Positions 35,067 to 43,100 of a stretch of DNA of 64,000 nt are shown here, one piece after another. The stretch comes from Paraburkholderia sp. BL9I2N2 (lineage in GTDB: Bacteria; Pseudomonadota; Gammaproteobacteria; Burkholderiales; Burkholderiaceae). The stretch is taken from positions 4,650,001-4,714,000 of the forward strand of contig NZ_SMGP01000001.1 in the NCBI RefSeq assembly GCF_004339745.1, read 5' to 3'. How positions within the stretch are numbered: position 1 is the first letter of the stretch; every line of letters starts with the position of its first letter. Under the pieces are notes generated by a model. That model worked only from the letters and a program-made list of their open reading frames with translations, searched no databases and was not told the origin of the DNA. Made by a program: the position numbers and the translations under genes.

Positions 35067-36143
35067 ATGATTACCGTCAACGTCGAACTGGGCGAACGCG
35101 CCTACCCCATCCATATCGGTGCCGATCTGATTGGCCAGACGGCGCTGTTCGCGCCGCATATCGCCGGCAGCTCGGTCACCATCGTCACCAACGCCACCGT
35201 CGAGCCGCTGTATGGCGACAAGCTGCGCGCCGCGCTGGCGCCGCTCGGCAAGCAGGTATCCACGGTCGTGTTGCCGGACGGCGAGGCGTACAAGAACCTC
35301 GAAACCCTGAACCTGATTTTCGACGCGCTGCTCGGCGGCCGCGCCGATCGCAAGACCACGTTGATCGCATTGGGCGGCGGCGTGATCGGCGACATGACGG
35401 GTTTTGCGGCCGCCTGCTACATGCGCGGCGTGCCGTTCATTCAGGTGCCGACCACGTTGCTGTCGCAGGTCGATTCTTCGGTGGGCGGCAAGACGGGCAT
35501 CAATCACCCGCTTGGCAAGAACATGATCGGCGCGTTCTACCAGCCGCAGGCCGTGATCGCCGACATCGGCGCGCTGCGCACACTGCCGGCGCGTGAACTC
35601 GCGGCGGGCGTCGCCGAAGTGATCAAGACGGGCGCCATCGCCGACGCGGGTTTCTTCAGCTGGATCGAAGCCAATATCGAAGCATTGAACCGCTGCGAAC
35701 CCGAAGCGCTAGCTGAGGCGGTCAAGCGGTCTTGCGAAATCAAGGCGTCGGTGGTCGCGCAGGACGAACGCGAAGGCGGACTGCGCGCCATTCTCAATTT
35801 CGGTCACACCTTCGGCCATGCGATCGAAGCTGGCCTCGGCTACGGCGAGTGGCTGCACGGCGAGGCGGTCGGCTGCGGAATGGTGATGGCGGCGGATCTG
35901 TCCGTGCGCTTGGGCTATCTCGACGAGGCCGCACGCAAGCGCTTGGTCGACGTAATCGTCGCCGCGCATTTGCCGACGCGGGCGCCCGCTCTTGGCGACT
36001 CGCGCTATGTCGAACTCATGCGGGTCGACAAGAAGGCGGAAGCCGGCGCGATCAAATTCATTCTGCTGAAGCGTTTCGGTGAGACGCTGATCACCCAGGC
36101 GCCCGACGCCGAGGTGCACGCCACGCTGGCCGCCGCCGTCTGA
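35067..36143 (+). CDS. aroB: 3-dehydroquinate synthase
   Basis: A 358-residue NAD- and zinc-dependent enzyme of the shikimate pathway. Signatures are LPDGEAYKNLETLN near 70, GGGVIGDMTGFAA near 105, VDSSVGGKTGINHPLGKN near 138 and the metal-binding NFGHTFGHAIEAGLGY near 245. The ATG at 35067 gives the family start MITVNVELG; an in-frame ATG at 35058 overlaps the aroK stop and could add three residues. Confidence 0.97.
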   Translation: MITVNVELGERAYPIHIGADLIGQTALFAPHIAGSSVTIVTNATVEPLYGDKLRAALAPLGKQVSTVVLPDGEAYKNLETLNLIFDALLGGRADRKTTLIALGGGVIGDMTGFAAACYMRGVPFIQVPTTLLSQVDSSVGGKTGINHPLGKNMIGAFYQPQAVIADIGALRTLPARELAAGVAEVIKTGAIADAGFFSWIEANIEALNRCEPEALAEAVKRSCEIKASVVAQDEREGGLRAILNFGHTFGHAIEAGLGYGEWLHGEAVGCGMVMAADLSVRLGYLDEAARKRLVDVIVAAHLPTRAPALGDSRYVELMRVDKKAEAGAIKFILLKRFGETLITQAPDAEVHATLAAAV

Positions 36144-36214
36144 GTCTCGCGGGGCATCCAGCAACGCAACACGCACTAGCGTCACGAGGCGCCGCCCATG
36201 TTTCGGAGAACCCG

Positions 36215-37420
36215 GTGACTGACAGGCGCAGCGACGATGTAAAGCATGACCCGGCGGCAGGCGCGTCGACGATCGGCGTGCCTTCGCAGGAAGCACTCGA
36301 AGCGCACCTCGCGCCGTACGCGGCGCACTCCGCGCAATCGCGCGGCCGCCGCTATCCGGAAGCCGCGCCCAGCGCGCGTACCGAATTCCAGCGGGACCGC
36401 GACCGCATCGTCCATTCGACGGCATTCCGCCGGCTCGAGTACAAAACCCAGGTGTTCGTGAACCACGAGGGCGACCTGTTTCGCACGCGTCTGACGCACA
36501 GCCTGGAAGTCGCGCAGATCGCGCGGTCGGTCGCGCGCAATCTGCGGGTGAACGAAGATCTCGTCGAAGCCATTTCGCTCGCCCATGATTTAGGCCATAC
36601 GCCTTTCGGCCACGCCGGGCAGGACGCGCTCAACGAATGCATGCGCGAGCACGGCGGCTTCGAGCACAATCTGCAGAGCCTGGCGGTGGTCGACGATCTG
36701 GAGGAGCACTACGGCGCGTTCAACGGCCTGAACCTTTGCTTCGAAACGCGTGAGGGGATTCTCAAGCACTGTTCGCGCGAGAACGCGCGGCGGCTCGGTG
36801 CATTGGGCGAGCGCTTTCTGGAAGGGCGGCAGCCGTCCATCGAGGCACAGATCGCGAATGTCGCCGATGAGATCGCGTACAACAATCACGACGTCGACGA
36901 CGGCCTGCGCTCGGGCCTGCTCACCGTCGAGCAACTCGCCGAAGTGGAGTTGTGGCAAGTGCACTATGAGGCGGCGCGACGCGATTTTCCGCAGATCGAA
37001 GGGCGCCGGCTCATTCACGAAACGGTGCGCCGCATCATCAATACGTTGATCGTCGATCTGATCGACACGACCAAGCTGAATCTGGACCGGCACGCACCGG
37101 CCTCGCTGGATGCCGTGCGCTTGTCGCCCGCGCTCGTCGCGCACAGCGACACGATTGCCGCGCAGGCCGCGGCGCTCAAGCGCTTTCTGTTCAAGAACCT
37201 GTATCGCCATTACCGCGTGATGCGCATGGCCAACAAGGCACGCCGCGTCGTCGCGGGTCTGTTCGACGCGTTCACGGACGATCCGCGGCTACTACCGCCG
37301 AGCTACCAGTCGACCGACGCGACGCAGCAACCGCGCCTGATCGCCCACTACATCGCGGGCATGACGGATCGCTACGCGGTCAAGGAATACCAGCGGCTGT
37401 TCGTGATCGACGACAACTGA
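36215..37420 (+). CDS. dgt: dGTP triphosphohydrolase-like HD protein
   Basis: A 401-residue HD-superfamily dNTP triphosphohydrolase of the dGTPase-like group. Metal ligands appear in LTHSLEVAQIARSV near residue 95 and AHDLGHTPFGHAGQ near residue 128, and ADEIAYNNHDVDDGL near 218. It removes inorganic triphosphate from dNTPs. The start is GTG at 36215. It follows aroB by 71 bp, a neighbourhood common in beta-proteobacteria. Confidence 0.92.
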   Translation: MTDRRSDDVKHDPAAGASTIGVPSQEALEAHLAPYAAHSAQSRGRRYPEAAPSARTEFQRDRDRIVHSTAFRRLEYKTQVFVNHEGDLFRTRLTHSLEVAQIARSVARNLRVNEDLVEAISLAHDLGHTPFGHAGQDALNECMREHGGFEHNLQSLAVVDDLEEHYGAFNGLNLCFETREGILKHCSRENARRLGALGERFLEGRQPSIEAQIANVADEIAYNNHDVDDGLRSGLLTVEQLAEVELWQVHYEAARRDFPQIEGRRLIHETVRRIINTLIVDLIDTTKLNLDRHAPASLDAVRLSPALVAHSDTIAAQAAALKRFLFKNLYRHYRVMRMANKARRVVAGLFDAFTDDPRLLPPSYQSTDATQQPRLIAHYIAGMTDRYAVKEYQRLFVIDDN

Positions 37421-37541
37421 GCAGCGCGGCGCGAGGCTGCGCCGGCACGGACGGCCCGCGGGCCGGCACCAGTGCACGGCGCCGTTTCAGCGCACCTGCA
37501 ACAACCGCCAGGCCGAGGGCGCGCCCCGCGCTGTAGCCGTC

Positions 37542-37922
37542 TTAACGCAGCCGCGACGCGAACAACGCGCCCGCAATCAACGCGACGCCGCCGACGATCG
37601 CAATCGTCTGCCACGGATTCTCATGCACGTAATCGTCGGCATCGGCGATCGCCACTTCGGCGCGTTCGCGCACGGCTTCGCGCGTGTCGTTCAAGCGGGC
37701 GCGCGCGACCTCGAGTTGTTTGCGAAGTTTGCTGCGCAACGCCACCGCGTCGGCCTGGGTGCCGTCCGCCAGCGTGGATTCGAGTTCCGACATTAGCGTG
37801 CGCAGTTCGCCTGCGATATCTTCGGCCGCGTGGCGGCTGTGGCGAGCGATACGCCGCGCACGGCGGCTGGTGCTGGTCCAGGATTCGCCGAGGGCGTCTC
37901 GCGTATTCGGAAGTGCAGTCAT
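37542..37922 (-). CDS. YqjD/ElaB/CsbD-type membrane-anchored protein (DUF883)
   Basis: A 126-residue protein with long amphipathic helices (residues ~30-95, rich in Arg/Ala/Glu) and a C-terminal TM followed by an Arg, ENPWQTIAIVGGVALIAGAL, typical of the ElaB/YqjD/YgaM family. E. coli members tether stalled stationary-phase ribosomes to the inner membrane. The start MTALPNTRDALG at 37922 has GGAGCGAC upstream. It stands alone. Confidence 0.85.
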   Translation of the reverse strand: MTALPNTRDALGESWTSTSRRARRIARHSRHAAEDIAGELRTLMSELESTLADGTQADAVALRSKLRKQLEVARARLNDTREAVRERAEVAIADADDYVHENPWQTIAIVGGVALIAGALFASRLR

Positions 37923-38180
37923 GGTCGCTCCGTCGATGAGGTGAAAAGGGTCCCGCGCGTTGTCACGAAGACGCAGATTCACGTCGCGACGCGGGAAACA
38001 CCATGCGAACGCAACTTCGATGCCAAACCCGAGAGGCCCCACCTGTCGTGGTTTGGACGCGGATTCGTCAGCACATATTGCACTGGCTGACGCGAATCCG
38101 GGTCAAATTTACAACGCTGACAGCCGGTCGGCGCGTGGCTTCCACGGGCGCCGAACTGGGAGCCATGAAGCGCCCACAAA

Positions 38181-38215
38181 AATAAAAACGCCGCCATTGG
38201 ATGTATGACGGCGTT
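38181..38215 (-). terminator. Terminator after ompW
   Basis: On the minus strand AACGCCG, a 15-nt loop and CGGCGTT are followed by TTTATTTTTG. It lies 58 bp past the ompW stop. Confidence 0.75.
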
Positions 38216-38273
38216 GTCCAAGCCACGAAAATTCGACTACCCTAACTCTACGGCCCCTAATTTTCTCGAAGCG

Positions 38274-39000
38274 TTAGAAACGGTAACCGATGTTGACGTA
38301 GGTAACGATCGGGTTCAGCTTGATCTTGGTTTCAGATTGCACGTTCAGCGTGCCGACCGGCGTGTTCGCCGCGGTATTCAGCTTGGCAGTCGTGCTGAGC
38401 GGCAGGTAGGAAACGGAAAAGCCGGCGAACCAGTGCTGGTTGAAGGCGTAAGTGAAGCCGGCATTAAACACCGGCTCCCACGAACTATCCGTAGTGACGC
38501 TGGTCGGACCATGCAGTACGTTTGCCTCGAATGCGCTGTTGGTGATCTTTTCGTCGGTGAACCAGATGCGGCTCACGCCAACGCCGAGATACGGGCGGAA
38601 AGCGGCAGTCGGGGCGTTGAAGTAGTACTTGAACAGCAGAGTCGGGCTCCACTGTTTTGCCTGGCCCAGCTTGCCGAATTGGGCGAGGCTGCCCGAGCCT
38701 TCCAGGTCGAACGAAGGCGGGACGCCAATCACGAACTCGGCTGCGATGTGATCGGTGACGAAGTAGCCGGCAGTGAAGCCGATGGTGTCGGCGGAACTGA
38801 GTGTTGCACCGGTGTTGGCTTCGGTGATGTTGGTCGGGCTGCCGCCGATGCTTGTCACCTTCAACGGTTCGCTGCTCGATTGAGGCGCTAGATGGAACCA
38901 GCCTGATGTGACGAAAAAAGCTACCGGCCGATTGCGCATGCGCTGCCGTTGTCATGCAGGCTAGCGCCGCGATCCCCGTTACGGCCTGTTTTAATTTCAT
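38274..39000 (-). pseudogene. ompW: OmpW-family outer-membrane protein, one-base frameshift
   Basis: From 39000 the frame reads a clear signal peptide (MKLKQAVTGIAALACMTTAA, then HAQSAGSFF) and then shifts. The mature barrel resumes in another frame as VTSGWFHLAPQSSSEPLKV and runs to NPIVTYVNIGYRF at 38274. The junction is a run of six T on the coding strand (A at 38914-38919); five T would restore SFFVTSGW. The total length, 727 nt, is one base more than a 241-residue gene. GGAGGAG precedes the ATG. Either a sequencing error, a recent loss, or slippage-based switching. OmpW forms an 8-stranded barrel for small hydrophobic molecules. Confidence 0.88.
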
Positions 39001-39187
39001 ATGTGCTCCTCCAAAAAAGGCCCGCTCATTATGACTACAACGTTTGAAACAAACCATACGCGGCGGTTAGAGCTTTCTCCCTAAGCTCCGCGCGGTTTCT
39101 GGCTTTGCCGCGCCGCGCCGAACCTTTGGCGCATGCGGTTCTTCGGACCTTCGGGTATGTACCAACGCGACTATCGGATACTCCAGC

Positions 39188-39895
39188 ATGGCACGGCTTG
39201 CACGTCTCTATGTCCCTGACCAGCCGCAGCACGTCATCCTCCGCGGGCTCGATCAGCAGCCCGCATTCGTCGACGACCAGGACTACGAGCTCTTCATCGA
39301 TTGTTTGAAAGCGGCTTCTCGCGACCATCACTTATCCATCCACGCCTATGCGTTGATGCCGGGCGCGGTGCAACTGCTCGTCACGCCCACCGAGGAGTCG
39401 AGTCTGCCCAAGGCGATGCAGGCGGTTGGGCGCCGCTACGTGGCGCACTTCAACCGGCGTTACGCGCGCCGCGGCACCTTGTGGGAAGGCCGCTACCGCG
39501 CCACGGTGATCGAAGGCGAGCGCTACTTCCTGCTGGCGAGCCGCGTCGTCGAGATGTGCCCGGTGCGCGCGGGGCTCGTGAGCGCGCCGGAAGACTACCG
39601 CTGGTCGAGCTACCGCCATCACATCGGCCTCACGCTCGATAGCCTGATTACCGACCACCCGCTGTACTGGTCGCTTGGCAATACGCCGTTCGAACGACAG
39701 CGTGCGTACCGCGAACTGTGCGAACAGCCGCTCGACGAACGCGAAGCCAGCCAGCTTCAACAGGCCACACTGAAGGGCTGGGTTTTGGGCAGCGACACGT
39801 ATCGTGAATGGGCGGCGCGGGCCGCCAATCGGCGTGTGTCGCCGCTGCCACGCGGACGGCCGCGCAAGGTGCGCGAGACGCCGCAGCAGCAATAA
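39188..39895 (+). CDS. REP-associated-transposase-like (Y1) protein with lost catalytic residues
   Basis: A 235-residue protein of the IS200-like/RAYT family (MARLARLYVPDQPQHVILRG). The metal-binding HUH motif, usually LMPNHVHLLVTP, reads LMPGAVQLLVTP: both histidines are replaced (Ala60, Gln62). The nucleophilic tyrosine of the YIELNPVRAGL helix is Val120 in SRVVEMCPVRAGL. The fold motifs FNRRYARRGTLWEGRY and DYRWSSYRHHI remain. No IS ends or REP repeats are visible. I infer a domesticated, non-transposing DNA-binding protein. It lies upstream of gltB with a terminator between. Confidence 0.85.
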   Translation: MARLARLYVPDQPQHVILRGLDQQPAFVDDQDYELFIDCLKAASRDHHLSIHAYALMPGAVQLLVTPTEESSLPKAMQAVGRRYVAHFNRRYARRGTLWEGRYRATVIEGERYFLLASRVVEMCPVRAGLVSAPEDYRWSSYRHHIGLTLDSLITDHPLYWSLGNTPFERQRAYRELCEQPLDEREASQLQQATLKGWVLGSDTYREWAARAANRRVSPLPRGRPRKVRETPQQQ

Positions 39896-39922
39896 AGCGT
39901 TTCGCATCAAAGGGCTGCATCG

Positions 39923-39952
39923 AAACGGCATCTTCGCATGCCGTTTTCTTTT
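39923..39952 (+). terminator. Terminator after the transposase-like gene
   Basis: AAACGGCAT (39923-39931), a 6-nt loop, ATGCCGTTT (39938-39946) and TTCTTTT. Confidence 0.85.
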
Positions 39953-39966
39953 GCACGATTTTGATG

Positions 39967-39997
39967 TGGCACCAATAAAAATAAGGTGCAATGCACC
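39967..39997 (+). promoter_or_regulatory. GGTGCA/TGCACC dyad upstream of gltB
   Basis: GGTGCAATGCACC (39985-39997) is a perfect dyad, and GCACC at 39969-39973 adds a third half-site. The half-sites equal those of NtrC operators, but the spacing differs from the standard TGCACC-N5/6-GGTGCA. It lies 195 bp before gltB, a nitrogen-assimilation gene. The identity of the binding protein is inference. Confidence 0.35.
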
Positions 39998-40032
39998 AAC
40001 TTGATAATTGGGGTTCGATGATCACGTTTTAT

Positions 40033-40062
40033 TTGCTATTCCATTGATTCGTCGCGTATATT
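40033..40062 (+). promoter_or_regulatory. Putative sigma-70 promoter of gltB
   Basis: TTGCTA at 40033-40038 and TATATT at 40057-40062 are separated by 18 bp, about 130 bp before the gltB start. Confidence 0.45.
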
Positions 40063-40190
40063 CCGAATTCCGGCGCTTTTTGACGCGCGTAGCATCGGGC
40101 GTTGAGCGCGCCGTCGCGGTTGTGAATCGCACTGCGGCAATAGAAAAAATGGTTTAACGGCCTGTCCGGCCCCTCACAGACGGTGTCCCC

Positions 40191-43100
40191 ATGAACGACC
40201 ACCAGCAACCGACTCATCCGGTTCCCGCCGCACAAGGTCTGTACGACCCGCAAAACGAGCACGACGCCTGTGGCGTCGGCTTTGTCGCACACATCAAGGG
40301 CAAGAAAAGCCACGAGATCATCGAGCAGGGCCTGAAGATTCTCGAGAACCTCGACCACCGGGGCGCCGTCGGCGCCGATCCGCTGATGGGCGACGGCGCG
40401 GGCATCCTGATCCAGATTCCGGACGGCTTCTATCGCGAGGAAATGGCCAAGCAGGGCGTAGTGCTGCCGCCGCACGGCGAGTACGGCGTCGGCATGGTCT
40501 TCCTGCCGAAGGAACACGCGTCGCGTCTGGCTTGCGAACAGGAACTGGAACGCACGGTGAAGGCCGAGGGCCAGGTCGTGCTGGGCTGGCGCGACGTGCC
40601 GGTCGACCACACCATGCCGATCTCGCCCACCGTCAAGGCGAGCGAGCCGCTGATCCGCCAGATCTTCATCGGCCGCGGCAAGGACATCATGGTGACGGAC
40701 GCGCTCGAGCGGAAGCTGTATGTGATCCGCAAGACCGCGAGCCACCGCATCCAGGCGCTCAAGCTCAAGCACGGCAAGGAATACTTCGTGCCGTCGTGCT
40801 CGGCGCGCACGGTCGTCTACAAGGGCCTGTTGCTGGCCGGCCAGGTCGGCGTGTATTACCGCGACCTGCAGGACGAGCGCACGGTGTCGGCGCTGGCGCT
40901 GGTGCACCAACGCTTCTCGACCAACACGTTCCCGGCGTGGGAACTGGCTCACCCGTACCGCATGATCGCCCACAACGGCGAAATCAACACGGTGAAGGGC
41001 AACGTCAACTGGCTGAACGCGCGTACCGGCGCAATCGCGTCGCACGTGCTCGGCGACGATCTGCCGAAGCTCTGGCCGCTGATCTATCCGGGCCAATCGG
41101 ACACCGCCTCGTTCGACAACTGTCTCGAGCTGCTGGTGATGGCCGGCTACCCGCTCGTCCACGCGATGATGATGATGATCCCGGAAGCCTGGGAACAGCA
41201 CACGCTGATGGACGACAACCGCCGCGCGTTCTACGAATACCACGCCGCGATGATGGAGCCGTGGGACGGCCCCGCTGCGATCGCCTTCACCGACGGCCGC
41301 CAGATCGGCGCCACGCTCGACCGTAACGGCCTGCGTCCGGCGCGCTACATCGTCACGGACGACGACCTCGTCATCATGGCGTCGGAAGCCGGCACGCTGC
41401 CTATCCCCGAGTCGAAGATCGTCAAGAAGTGGCGTCTGCAGCCGGGCAAGATGTTCCTGATCGACATGGAACACGGCCGCATCATCGACGACAAGGAACT
41501 GAAGGACAACCTCGCGAACGCCAAGCCGTACAAGAGCTGGATCGACGCCGTGCGCATCAAGCTCGACGAAATCGAGCCGAAGGCCGAAGACGTCGTGACG
41601 GAGCGCCGCGAAGCCGCTGCTTTGCTGGATCGTCAGCAGGCGTTCGGCTACACGCAGGAAGACCTCAAGTTCCTGATGGCGCCGATGGCGCAAGCCGGCG
41701 AAGAAGCCGTCGGCTCGATGGGCAACGACTCGCCGCTGGCGGTCATGTCCAACAAGAACAAGACGCTCTACCACTACTTCAAGCAGCTGTTCGCGCAAGT
41801 GACGAACCCGCCGATCGACCCGATCCGCGAAAACATGGTGATGTCGCTGGTGTCGTTCGTCGGTCCGAAGCCGAACCTGCTGGACACGAACAACATCAAC
41901 CCGCCGATGCGTCTCGAAGTGTCGCAGCCGGTGCTCGACTTCAAGGACATCGCCAAGATCCGCGCGATCGATCAGTACACGGGCGGCAAGTTCAGCTCGT
42001 ACGAACTGAACATCTGCTATCCGGTGGCGTGGGGCAAGGAAGGCATCGAAGCGCGCCTCGCCTCGCTGTGCGCGGAAGCCGTCGATGCGGTCAAGTCCGG
42101 CTACAACATGCTGATCGTGTCGGACCGCAAGACCGACCGCGACAACGTCGCGATTCCGGCGCTGTTGGCTACCGCCGCAATCCACACGCACCTCGTCCAG
42201 CATGGTCTGCGCACGAGCGCGGGCCTGGTCGTGGAAACCGGCTCGGCGCGTGAAACGCACCACTTCGCATTGCTCGCGGGCTACGGCGCCGAAGCCGTGC
42301 ACCCGTACCTCGCGATGGAAACGCTTGGCCAGCTCGCAGCCGGCCTGAAGGGCGACCTGTCGGCGGAGAAGGCGGTCTACAACTTCACCAAGGCAGTCGG
42401 CAAGGGCCTGCAGAAGGTCATGTCCAAGATGGGCATTTCGACCTACATGTCGTACACCGGTGCGCAGATTTTCGAAGCAGTCGGTCTCGCTGAAGATCTG
42501 GTGCAGAAGTACTTCAAGGGCACGTCGTCGAAGGTCGGCGGCATTGGCCTCTTCGACGTCGCGGAAGAAGCGATCCGTCTGCATCGCGAGGCGTTCGGCG
42601 ACAACCCGGTGCTCGCGAACATGCTCGACGCGGGCGGCGAATACGCTTACCGCGTGCGCGGCGAAGAACACATGTGGACGCCGGATGCGATCGCCAAGCT
42701 GCAACACTCGGCACGCAGCAACTCATATCAGACGTACAAGGAATACGCGCATCTGATCAACGATCAGACCAAGCGTCACATGACGTTCCGCGGCCTGTTC
42801 GAGTTCAAGTTCGACCCGACCAAGGCCATCCCGCTCGACGAAGTCGAATCGGCGAAAGACATCGTCAAGCGTTTCGCCACCGGTGCAATGTCGCTGGGTT
42901 CGATCAGCACGGAAGCGCACGCCACGCTGGCAGTCGCGATGAACCGCATCGGCGGCAAGTCGAACACCGGCGAAGGCGGCGAGGACGTGAACCGTTATCG
43001 CAACGAACTGCGCGGCATTCCGATCAAGAACGGCGACACCATGAAGTCGGTGATCGGCGACGAAGTGATCGTCGACATTCCGTTGAAGGAAGGCGATTCG

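Noticed and set aside
37960..38208. Short + frames between the YqjD-type gene and ompW
   Set aside because: Low-complexity products, no ribosome site, and the segment contains the ompW terminator.
39188..39895. Active insertion sequence
   Set aside because: No terminal repeats or target duplication are visible and the catalytic residues are missing.
39965..39985. Sigma-54 promoter (TGGCAC) upstream of gltB
   Set aside because: TGGCAC is present at 39967 but no TTGC(A/T) follows at the required 5-bp spacing.
40029..42707. 892-codon minus frame opposite gltB
   Set aside because: Antisense shadow rich in Arg, His, Val and Asp; gltB motifs are intact on the + strand.
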